Positions 48,601-56,600 of a stretch of DNA of 64,000 nt are shown one piece after another. This stretch comes from Biomphalaria glabrata. Lineage: Eukaryota > Mollusca > Gastropoda > Planorbidae. The notes beneath the pieces are model-generated. The model ran no database searches, was not told the DNA's origin, and saw only the letters and a list, made by a program, of their open reading frames with translations. Numbering within the stretch: position 1 is the first letter of the stretch; every line of letters starts with the position of its first letter. The position numbers were made by a program, and so were the translations under genes. The stretch is taken from NCBI RefSeq assembly GCF_947242115.1, contig NC_074713.1, forward strand, positions 7,623,501 through 7,687,500, read 5' to 3'.

Positions 48601-49624
48601 ATTTTTTAAAGCAGTATAAGATCTCTATGGTACATCTCATGGAAGATAAGATCAACACCATCATCAAGCTCCCTTTGTGTGAGGGCAAGTGAGGCTTGAA
48701 TTGTCTCTTTCAAAAGCCATGGACATAAACGCTACTGGTTTATGTACTACACAAACTTTACCATCAAAAGATGTGGCTTACCAGACCTGTCGAGACAGAA
48801 TTTAGAAACTCTGGAGCCATCAAAATGAGTAGCAGACATGGTTTTCTCTTCCACCCCACAGCTGGGACACAGTGAGTCCAAGTTTGGCCTGAACTATGCA
48901 AAATATTAACCATAGAAAGAGAGGCATGTCCTGCACTATTCTATAATAGCTTGTTCAGGCCCAAGCCTGGACAGTCTTCACCAGGCTCGGTCAGAAACCT
49001 CGTGTGCTGGCAGACTCTGTCCCATCCTAGCACTCAAACAATTTTTCCATTTCTATCATTTAAATCATTGCCAGAGCATGAAAGGACAAGATGAGAGTCT
49101 ATTAGGTATCAGTCTAGCTATGGTCAGTAACCTACACAGCAGTTCTTCCTTCTCTATGCAGCTTTGGGTCCAAAGGAATGGCTAATAGCAGATACAGTTT
49201 AGGGTCTGCGGTGTCTATAATATATATATATAGAGAGAGAGAGACTTAGAGAGAGAGAGATAAAGTCAGATTCTTTTAGATGGTTTAATTTTACAATATG
49301 AATAGTATATTAGAATCTAAAAAAAATGTAATAAATGCATAGTCACAATAATAATGTAAATCTATACTAGATCTAGATCCGCTCATCTAGACCCTATAGA
49401 TATGATGTAAATACTGTATATATATATATATCTATATTAATTCTAGATCCATTTTCTAGTCACCTACAAAGGTTATCCTTTGACTGCGAATCCAAAAGGC
49501 CTTTGGTTCGACATCGTGGATTATAACCATATACTCCTAATTTAGAATGATAAAAAGTTACTGATGACGTTAATACATTTTTATTTTTTAATAACAAACG
49601 CATGTGCATCCTGCATAATAACAT
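30608..49624 (-). CDS. DHTKD1: DHTKD1, 2-oxoadipate dehydrogenase E1 (mitochondrial), complete
   Basis: Twenty-two exons: 49468-49624, 48055-48175, 47748-47922, 46932-47039, 46038-46149, 45098-45195, 44954-45017, 43998-44071, 43732-43875, 43524-43639, 43073-43148, 40688-40879, 40342-40443, 39941-40072, 39722-39842, 39428-39567, 38636-38792, 37750-37850, 37037-37138, 36293-36538, 34914-35054, 30608-30709. They sum to 2,781 nt (926 residues plus stop; human about 919) and every phase closes. The enzyme is the thiamine-diphosphate E1 that decarboxylates 2-oxoadipate in lysine, hydroxylysine and tryptophan breakdown in mitochondria. The N-terminus ([16 protein letters not shown]) is basic and hydrophobic, as expected for a transit peptide, and is followed by the DHTKD1-type [12 protein letters not shown]. 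Other landmarks are MPHRGRLNF about 234, the cofactor motif GDASFAGQ about 344 with [21 protein letters not shown] about 450, the transketolase-like middle ([22 protein letters not shown]) and a C-terminus with [13 protein letters not shown] and [12 protein letters not shown]. The start is the first ATG after an in-frame stop. OGDH is less likely, given the length and the N-terminal motif. Confidence 0.96.
30976..31191 (+). repeat. tRNA-derived SINE A in DHTKD1 intron 21
   Basis: Head AGAGTGGTAAAGCGCTTGGC with B-box-like GGATTTGAATC, shortened body and tail TCTGCCCTATAGACCACAAA, GTCTGAAAGGGGAACTTTAC. It lies 500 bp from the LINE in the same intron. Confidence 0.85.
31498..34300 (+). mobile_element. 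LINE with long open endonuclease/RT frame, antisense inside DHTKD1 intron 21
   Basis: The frame is open from 31498 to 34227 (about 909 codons), although its 5' part is cut: the endonuclease starts at [17 protein letters not shown] and continues with [18 protein letters not shown] and GLSDHEII. Reverse transcriptase follows with [82 protein letters not shown] and FADDCIIY. The C-terminus ends [18 protein letters not shown]. These motifs place it in the Jockey/CR1-like LINEs. The 3' end is a short TAAGA repeat near 34,284-34,300. No ORF1 is seen, so it is a 5'-truncated copy with an undamaged remaining frame, probably young. It may be transcribed antisense to the host intron. Confidence 0.9.
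34784..34832 (-). mobile_element. Short LINE 3' UTR fragment
   Basis: ACAGACATTACTTCAAAAAA followed by GAAGG is the reverse complement of the 3' UTR of the LINE ending at about 34,300, only 500 bp away and in opposite orientation. Confidence 0.6.
35195..35415. repeat. 44-bp tandem repeat, 5 copies, DHTKD1 intron 20
   Basis: GAAAGCAAGACAGGAATTAT starts at 35,195, 35,239, 35,283, 35,327 and 35,371, each followed by ATAGTTACAAGTAGTTTAAT with few changes. Confidence 0.93.
37200..37620 (+). mobile_element. C-terminal fragment of family A LINE in DHTKD1 intron 18
   Basis: Frames read [39 protein letters not shown] and, near the end, [14 protein letters not shown], matching the C-terminal part of the LINE at 9,815-11,000. 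Stops and small deletions show it is dead. Confidence 0.75.
38793..39427 (-). other. DHTKD1: GC-AG intron of DHTKD1 (intron 16) holding a SINE
   Basis: Exon 16 must end at 39428 after TTTTTTGGAG, because the next exon starts in phase 0 with GTGGCTAACAGTGTC. The intron then begins GCAAGT, the classic non-canonical GC donor, and ends GGCAG. No nearby GT donor keeps the frame: GTATTT four bases further in would shift it. A plus-oriented tRNA-type SINE occupies about 38,902-39,099. Confidence 0.8.
38902..39099 (+). repeat. tRNA-derived SINE A in DHTKD1 intron 16
   Basis: Head TGGTGGCTGAGTGGTAAATG and B box GGTTTAAATC; the tail ends AAGGTCTGAAAGG. The body has internal deletions. Confidence 0.8.
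40995..41378. mobile_element. Probable solo LTR in DHTKD1 intron 11
   Basis: A 384-bp unit begins TGTTGTAA and ends TTACAACA, a perfect 8-bp inverted terminus of the TG...CA type. It is flanked by ATAT on both sides, a possible 4-bp target duplication, though the flank is AT-rich. An AATAAA lies near its right part. No internal retroelement coding sequence is attached, so it looks like a solo LTR left after recombination. The family is not assignable from this alone. Confidence 0.55.
41522..41690 (+). repeat. tRNA-derived SINE A in DHTKD1 intron 11, 3' truncated
   Basis: Head CTGACTGAGTGGCTAAGC, B box GAGTTCGAATC, body to CTCTAATGGGTACCTGACTT. The 3' tail is missing. Confidence 0.8.
42384..42570 (+). 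repeat. tRNA-derived SINE B, degenerate, in DHTKD1 intron 11
   Basis: Shares with 8,806-8,975 the order of head (GGTTGAGTG), B-box-like GAGTTCAAATTC, GCTGAGCACTTAAAGGCTTA and AAGAGATTGAAACAGAGCAT. Confidence 0.55.
44165..44340. repeat. About 53-bp tandem repeat, 3 copies, DHTKD1 intron 7
   Basis: Units contain CCTAAATTTTCTTAGACAAG and TATCATTATAAGGACACC. They lie between exons 44954-45017 and 43998-44071. Confidence 0.8.
45494..45652 (-). repeat. tRNA-derived SINE A in DHTKD1 intron 5
   Basis: On the minus strand: head GGAGGTGCGGTGGCTGAGTG, B box GGTTCGAATCC, body, and tail CTGAAAGGGGAACTTTCC. The central part is deleted. Confidence 0.85.
45728..45885. repeat. 32-bp tandem repeat, about 4.7 copies, DHTKD1 intron 5
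   Basis: TAACACTGGCTCATTACTTA plus CATAGAATATGG recurs with a TTAC/TAAC alternation. Confidence 0.88.
46249..46519 (-). repeat. tRNA-derived SINE A, full length, in DHTKD1 intron 4
   Basis: The best-preserved copy. On the minus strand the head reads GGAGGCGCGGTGGCTGAGCG, then GGGGTTCGAATCCTGGTGAA, the entire body and the tail TCATCTGCCCTATAGACCAC, AAGGTCTGAAAGGGGAAC. A and B boxes are both canonical. Confidence 0.92.
47272..47375 (+). mobile_element. 5'-truncated 3' end of the same LINE family
   Basis: The sequence starts at the codons for the terminal [10 protein letters not shown], then the 3' UTR with the conserved word CATCTTCTTTTTTGAAGTA, and ends in ATAAGATAAGA. It differs by a few bases and a short insertion from the copy ending near 34,300. 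It lies in DHTKD1 intron 3. Confidence 0.85.
48480..48630. repeat. Irregular tandem repeat in DHTKD1 intron 1
   Basis: GCAGTATAAGATCACTAAGG-like units recur four times at 35-45 bp. Confidence 0.65.
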
Positions 49625-49796
49625 TTTTATTTTCAACTTTCAATAGACGATATGGTCAACTTAGTTTCCCCTGCTGTCAACACCAAATCAGTGTCTATGT
49701 TACAGATTTCCAAAGGGAAACTACTCAGAAAAAAAATCCTAATGCCATAGATCCAGATTATATCTAGGGTTAGGGTTGCTTTTTTTTTCCTCACAA

Positions 49797-50032
49797 AGAA
49801 GATACTTATCTTATCTTATATAATACAGACGTTACTTCAAAAAAAGAAGATGATTTCGTCCTACGCGTCATGCATTTAGTCATGCATATTAACCAATGAC
49901 TTAAATTCTGCCAAGTCACTGGTTTTTCTGGCTAGCTCAGGCAACCCATTCCATGCTCTAATAGCACTAGGGAAGAAGGAGTAGGCCTTTTGTACAAATT
50001 TGTCCTAGCATATGGGACGAGGAACTACTAGT
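49797..50032 (-). mobile_element. 5'-truncated LINE 3' end (same family), minus orientation
   Basis: Read on the minus strand it encodes the last residues of the RT frame ([20 protein letters not shown], then [10 protein letters not shown]) and a 3' UTR ending in the TAAGA tail at 49,797. It is very similar to the copy in DHTKD1 intron 21. It sits about 170 bp upstream of the DHTKD1 start, in or next to the promoter. Confidence 0.88.
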
Positions 50033-50234
50033 TAAGACATGGTTAAGATTAACAAATATCAATTACCTTAGTTTTTTGTTGTAGATTAACTGGCATAATA
50101 CTCGGAAAGCTTATAAAATTCATTAAATATTCAAAACTATAGTCAAAGAATACGACAATAGTGCAAATGTGGTGACTTTAATAGATAATTAAAAATTTTA
50201 CATAATTACTTTGACAATAGTCAACACTCGAAGA

Positions 50235-50390
50235 AAGTGTCGTCCAAAGTAAAGTTGGCTGGATAACATGAAAGAATGGACCGACCTCTCTCTTGATATA
50301 CTGCTTAGAACAGCTGCTAATTGGTAAAAGTGAAGGGATTTGGTTACTCGAGCTGTCACAACGTTGCTATGACGAAAGTCAAGGGACAGA
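50235..50390 (+). mobile_element. Small LINE C-terminal remnant
   Basis: The word TGGATAACATGAAAGAATGG and the following codons resemble DNxKEWTDLSL, found near the end of family A-type LINE ORFs. It is broken and short, so confidence is low. Confidence 0.4.
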
Positions 50391-50523
50391 TGAGATTATT
50401 CATAGTCGATGATAATACAATTAACACATGAATCAGTCTAAAAAATAACCAATTTATTAATCAATTAGCGTTAATTAATTAAATTTGTTTTATGAAGAAA
50501 TAAGGGAGCTTATTCCTGCAGTC

Positions 50524-50955
50524 TTAAGATAAGATAATTTTTATTGATCCAATCAAATGGAAATTCACTTTGACTACAACTGACAACCTCGGCGTAACTA
50601 CTGTACAATAACAGTATAGATGAAAAGTTCGAACAACATTCACACATAAAACACATACACATTCAAAACCAGCGCTTTATGAATTTGACTTCTATGAACT
50701 TTTCGATGACGACAGCTGATCTTGTAACACTCTGACCGAAAGTGGGATGAATTAGTTTTAAAATTTTTCTGTTTTAGTTCTAATGGAAAGAAGACGACCA
50801 TATCGTTCAGATCTTATGTAACAGTGGATAAATGGGTGCAGGTTATCTTTAAGAATCGTGAGTGTTTTGGAAAGGCATCTTTCATGAAAAGGCTCTTCAA
50901 GAGATGGTAGCTGTGTTTGAGTGATATGCGATGTTTTTTAAATTAGTCTATTAAG
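50524..50955 (-). mobile_element. 3' end of another LINE family
   Basis: On the minus strand a frame reads TQLPSLEEPFHERCLSK, LHPFIHCYIRSERYGRLLSI and, after one break, NSFIPLSVRVLQDQLSSSKS, the usual C-terminal pattern of a LINE RT ORF. The following 3' UTR ends GGATCAATAAAAATTATC plus TTATC repeats at about 50,524. It differs from the 31.5-kb family. Confidence 0.7.
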
Positions 50956-51009
50956 TCATATGTCCCTGATTTTAGCGATTTGTTTGCTTGTTTTAATTAA
51001 ATTTATAAG

Positions 51010-51210
51010 TTGCTACTTTCATGCTATACAAACTTTCGTTGCCTTGCAGTGCGCTCTGGTCCAATCAGGGGACACGTGGGGGGGGGGGGGTATCTGGGAG
51101 GTTTCCATGCTGCCTCAGCCAACACAACTCAGCTAGAGTCTGGATTCAAACTTGATCCCCTTTGATAAGCAGCCAAGGGGTTTAAGCCATTCAGCCTCAC
51201 TGTGTTACCT
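51010..51210 (-). repeat. Dispersed repeat R3 copy
   Basis: CAGTGCGCTCTGGTCCAATC, a 13-G run, TATCTGGGAGG, GATTCAAACTTGATCCCCTT and AAGCCATTCAGCCTCAC in the order seen in other R3 copies. Confidence 0.6.
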
Positions 51211-51399
51211 GAACCATACATATCTAGCATTAAACTCATTTGAAAAATATTAATCATGACTACACTGCTCATTTTTACCACGTGAATGAGTTTGCTTTGT
51301 GTGTATAGAATAGTTAGGAAATTCCCATTTTATGAATCTCTACTTTTTAGCTACCGATGTCAGAAATTTTCATCGTATTAATCACAAAGTTTCATATGG

Positions 51400-51550
51400 C
51401 ACACTTTAACTTGGGTGTAATGTGGCCAACACAACCCCCCAAACACCTTAAGTCAGGTACCCTAATTAGTTCTGACTCAAGGATGTCCTCAAGACTCCAA
51501 AATTAAAATCCTATCTTCATAAGCCAAGCCCTTTGCTACCAAGCCTCACT
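51400..51550 (-). repeat. Degenerate SINE A-like fragment
   Basis: Minus-oriented scraps of the SINE A body: GTGGCCAACACAAC, GTCAGGTACCC and CCAAAATTAAAATCC, ending in a decayed head. Both boxes are lost. Confidence 0.45.
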
Positions 51551-52432
51551 AATCTGAAATAGATTCAAATCTCTCATCATAGTTCAGCACACTCTTGTCA
51601 AAAGTAGGACAACTAAAAATAAATAAGGATTAGACTTTTTAATTTTCTCTGAGAAAATTGTAATGTTCTAACCGTTTGATCGTCTTATGAGCTGAGCTCT
51701 TCGAGGTCAAAGTTTGAAAAAAAAAAACAGTTTGGACGCCAAACAGTAAAAAAAAAAAACAACCTGCGTGAACACACAGTTCTGTTTGAGAGAGACCCGA
51801 GTCAATGCCTATGTAAAGCATTGCTGTTTCCAATGTCTTTGGCCCCCGACGCATGCTTGACTGTAGGCCTACTTGGCCGAGGACACCGGGCTCGTCATTT
51901 ATGTAACGGTCCCTTGATGAACAGCACATGGATGTGTGACAGGTTTATGGGGACTCTTTTGCAAGTCCGTCCGTGCAAGAGGTGGACTCTCGTCTACCCG
52001 TGGACATCCCCACGGGAGACTCGTGTTGCTACCCATTTAGCCTAACCACTTCCTCTAATGGTCGTTTCCACGCGAGCGCCACGAAAGCAAAGCATAGAAG
52101 CAGGCATGGTTCCAACGCAGGACAACGACTTAAAGTGCATACTACAAGACCAGACAGCCTCCCTATATTCTATTATAAACTTTGATGTTTGTTGGCCTTA
52201 GATTGTAGAACCACAATAGTTCATCTCCTGGAACAATGTAACGAAATGAAAGCCTGGGTATAAACTATGGTTAGACCAATGACACCCAACAAAAGTTTCC
52301 CCTTCCTAAGGAACCTCAAATACCTGAAACACTTTGGGATCAGTAGCGTTGCAGGTTCTGCCAGGATGTAGCCCTGTGTGCTGCAAGCAGCCTAAGAGAC
52401 ATCTGTTATTACTAGTTTCTCTAATAAACAAT

Positions 52433-52493
52433 ACTTTTAGCGATTCTGTAGTTCCTGCCCACTCCACTGAAAACACCCTTGCCCACAACATTA
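52433..52493 (-). pseudogene. 61-bp copy of part of the Dicer dsRBD exon
   Basis: It matches 53,721-53,781 at 60 of 61 positions. The single difference (52,481 versus 53,769) is silent, a Gly codon. On the minus strand it encodes [19 protein letters not shown] and then a stop within a few codons. No acceptor AG precedes it, and the flanks do not match, so it is a fragment duplication rather than an alternative exon. Confidence 0.85.
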
Positions 52494-53660
52494 CAGTATA
52501 GTGTTAACCTTTAGTTTACTATCATTAACAGTACATGTGTCAACATTTTGTTTACCATAGTTAAAAGTACACAACAAACACATGATCAATTAAAACAACA
52601 AAATATTGCGGATCTCTTTAATATTTTTTCTCTTCAATAATGTCTTACTAAATCACGCTTTACTAAGTAATTTGTTTGTTCTTTACATAAATATAATTGA
52701 CAATAACAACTGTTTACAATTGGAAAAGAAAAGAGACAATAAAAATTTCTATCAAACTGTAAATATAAATTTGAAACAATTCTAAATAATGTAATATAAA
52801 TGCTTTGACCAGGTATTTTTAACTTTGAATATTAAGGTAATTTTAAGTGGATTTACTTTCATTGCAGTTAAAAGAAAAAAGGACTTTTTCTGCAATTGAT
52901 TTATAAGTGTTACCTATTAGAAGCTTGAAAGGTTTTCTTTGTATAAAGAAAATAAATGCTTCATCCACATACTTTGATTATTGGACAAAAATGGCACTTT
53001 TCAATAAATAAAAAAATTACTTGCACAATATGCATACAGACTCTTTCACTACAAAGAAATCTGGCTAACAGAAACACAAAAACAACCAAGGTTTTTTTCT
53101 ATAAAAAAAAAGCAGTGTAAATTAAAAAAAGATATTTTTTTTAAAAGAACTTCTAAAATTTAAAAACTAGAACAGTACATTAACTATTTTTCTGAGCAAT
53201 GGTTATGCATTATGGTGCTTACAAAAATTAATGCATTGCTTAGCAGTGAAAGAGTTAAAAGAAGAAAAAAAACAACTTACACAAAGAGTATATTTCTATA
53301 TATTTGCAAACCACTCACTGAGCAGTGTTTCATGTTTAAGGCCAGTTATTGCATTGAGATAAAGAGGCTTGATCAACTAGCTATCAGGTCAATAAACCAC
53401 TCACTCTTCACTGAACATTTTTTGTGAATTAATCTCAAACAGATTGTATTAGCACTTGATAAAAACTGAGTGTTGCATATCGCTAATTGAATGCTTGATG
53501 TATAAGGCTTTGCTCACCAATGATCACATTCACACTATACAACATCAAACTATCAGCTGACACTTAACATGTAAACACATATATGTATATATAGCAAAAA
53601 TATTTTGTAAAAAAATGCTTCAGTCCAATCAATAAATAAAGTACAGCCGAATTCAGATGA

Positions 53661-56600
53661 TCAGCCCAACAAATTTTGAGCCATTGTGCGAATGGAGCGT
53701 AGAGCCTTCTTGGCAGCAGCACTTTTAGCGATTCTGTAGTTCCTGCCCACTCCACTGAAAACACCCTTACCCACAACATTAACTGTCACTCTGACTTTAC
53801 CATTCATTGTTCTTTCTGGACGTCTGCAACAAGAGAGAGAAAAGAGTTACCTACATTTGTAATCATGAGATCAAAATCCAAAAAAAAAATGTTTTTCAAC
53901 TCTCCCAAAGAAAGGACATTTTGAACTTTCTAGCCTACCACTAATCTAGCCTACCATTACATTCATTTCTAATATAACAATTGCTTACTCAAATTTAGCT
54001 GTTTCTGGTTCAGTTTCCAAAAGTTCTCTGACTGGTGATTTAGGAATACTTTTTAGGTATTTATCTGAAAAACAAAAGTAATAATGTCTTAATTGATTTC
54101 AAGAATGCTTTCAACAGAGTATGGCATGGGGCATTCTGGGCAACAATGGAAAAGTACAACATAAATAAAAACTTAAACAAAATAATCCAGAACCTCTACA
54201 AGGAGGCCACTAGTGATGTGTACTTCAACAATAACATTGGGAACTGCATTATAACCATATATGGAGTAACAAAAGGCTGCCTACTTTCACCAACTCTTGA
54301 AATGATATATCCTAATGGAAGATGCTCTTGAGGGCTTAAGAAGGCACTGCAAGCATTGGAGGAAGAAAAACTACTAGCTTGCACTTTGCAGATGACATAG
54401 ATGGCCTAGCAGGACAGAAGAAGAACTAGCTGACCTGGTGATGTGCATAGACAAGATTTCCACAGCATATGGTATGCAAATAAATGTTGAAAAAAAACAA
54501 CAAATTATGACCAATAGCCAACAGGGCTTTATAATGGCCATCAGCATTGGAGGTGAAAAGCTGACAAGTGTCAGTAGTTTTAAATACCTCAGAGCTATTG
54601 TCTTGGATGAGGGAACCAAACTTGAACTACTGGCCCGAATTGCACAGTCCACTTACAGCGCTTGCTAAATTCAAAACAACAATATGGAAAGACAAAGGTA
54701 TAGCCCTTGAAATCAAAATCAGACTGATGTGCTCTCTGTTCATGGCTACATTCTTATATGCTTGCGAGTCTTGGACACTAACTGCAGAGCTAGAAAGAGG
54801 TATCACATTTAAAGACCTAAAACAAAATAGTTGCTCCTCCAAGATCAAAGATGCACATTTCTCATACCCTATGAACTCAAAGATCTATGACTGTCTAGTT
54901 CAATCCTTGCTTATTTAAAGACAGGGTTACTATAGCAATTGGATCCCACGATAACCTGCTAACTATTGTAAAAAAAACAACCTGAAAATAAACTCTATGG
55001 CCATGTTACAAAGGTCTTCGCAAAGAACTCCCTTCAGGGAACAGTAAAGGAAAAAGAGGAAGAGGCACACAAAGATAGCGATGGGATGACAATGTAAAAG
55101 AATGGACAGGCCTGGCATTGAAAGAGGTTCCATCCAAGGCAAAAGACAGGAATGGAGAAAGACGACAAACCCCAACGGTTCAACAGACAATGGGATAAGT
55201 GAAGGTGTGAATACAAGATTTTAAAACTTTTAAAATGATTATTCAACTATAAATGCATGAACATTGGTTTAAATTTTATAGAAAGAGACACCAAAAGTAA
55301 GAATAAACTTAAACAATTTCTAATGTTTTGTATAAAGGATAATGTAACAATAATGTCATGTTTTTTTTCGTTCACCCAGTCGTCACACAGCAACTCAATG
55401 AAAGAAACTCCTTATTAAGAAACTAAGAACAACTAACTTTATCAATGAACTACAATCCTTTATATAGATAGTAGGTCTACATGTCCCTAAAGTATAAATA
55501 ACCATATGCTCTAGCAAACCAGCATGTCATGAAAGGTCCTCCCAACAGGTCACTAAGGTCAAACATTATACAAACACCTAGATATCTGTCATAAATACTG
55601 TTACAGTATATTTATCAAGAATCCCTTTTTATCCAGTGCTATATCACCAGAGAATGATTTGTTGGTATTAAAACTTTTTTTCTTCACAACCTAAACACTT
55701 ACAAGATCAAGCCAATTATCTTACCTATGTGGGGCTTCATCATTCTGTAGTAGACTCGCCAAACAGTATCCAGAGACATGCCACTATCTAAATAGATTGC
55801 ACCAGCAACAGATTCAAAAATATCTCCCAGAGCTTTGGGAATTTCCATTTCAACTTCCTCATCCTCATCTTCTTCATCAGCACCTTCTTCCTGCTCACAA
55901 TCTTCTAATGACAATTCTCTGAACTGACAAAAAAAAAAAAAGGATAATAATAATAAGTATATTAAATAAAAACATGATATATGGGAGCAGTAAATAAACT
56001 ATGACTCTGCCTGACTAAACAAGTCACATGAATAATGAATACCTGGTACAATAATCATTTTCTGAAAGACTTTAAAATCCTTGTTTCTGTGTTGATTTCA
56101 AATAAAAATGGTTTTTAATCCAGTTATGATGTTTGTTTAGATTTAAGATTGTTTATTTTTATAAGTGAGCTTTTATAATGTGTATTCTCAAACAATGCCA
56201 CACAAATATTTGAGTAGAAATGTTCAACAATATAAATCTATAAAGAAAATAGTGTACCTCTTCGTCTATATCTATATCATCATCTTTTTTTTCTTTCTGG
56301 CATTTGACAAACTTGTCTATTACTTGGAACAACGAGGGTGAGATGGCCTTAAAGTATTTATGGAAGCCCCATTTGACAGCCAAGGCAGCAAAGATGTTGT
56401 TATTGACCAAAGCAGATCTTAGATCAGTCAGGATACCAGGAGAATACTTCTGAGAGTCCTCGTACAAATGTCTTGTTATGACATAATCAAGAATGGCATC
56501 CCCAAGAAATTCAACTCTGTAAAAAAAAGAAGGCAAGAAAATGATTGATTCATTTCACTTCTTTAGCTTGATTAGTTTACATTTAATTTTTGAGACATAA

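Larger units (their letters stand above)
49625..53660. other. Intergenic gap between DHTKD1 and the Dicer 3' end
   Basis: It holds the DHTKD1 promoter side, three LINE pieces (49,797; 50,235; 50,524), SINE-like repeats, a Dicer exon fragment (52,433-52,493) and presumably the Dicer 3' UTR from 53,660 downward. The GC-richer stretch 51,820-52,190 has short open frames without recognisable protein; its end resembles a decayed tRNA-like SINE. Confidence 0.5.

Noticed and set aside
48780-48850. Candidate first exon of DHTKD1 with an ATG ([17 protein letters not shown])
   Set aside because: It has no similarity to the family, and its phase does not fit. The frame at 49,468-49,624 carries the conserved GVYGY motif and joins exon 2 in phase.
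30608-49624. Assignment as OGDH (2-oxoglutarate dehydrogenase E1)
   Set aside because: The N-terminal GVYGY region, the length of 926 residues and closer motif agreement with DHTKD1 argue against OGDH, which is about 1,000 residues.
51821-52185. Overlapping 70-74 residue frames as genes
   Set aside because: Both are short, overlapping and unrecognisable, and the 3' part looks like a decayed tRNA-like SINE.
52306-52491. 61-residue minus-strand frame resembling 53,564-53,779
   Set aside because: The resemblance is real but lies in a frame shifted from the Dicer protein. It reflects the 61-bp exon copy, not a separate gene.
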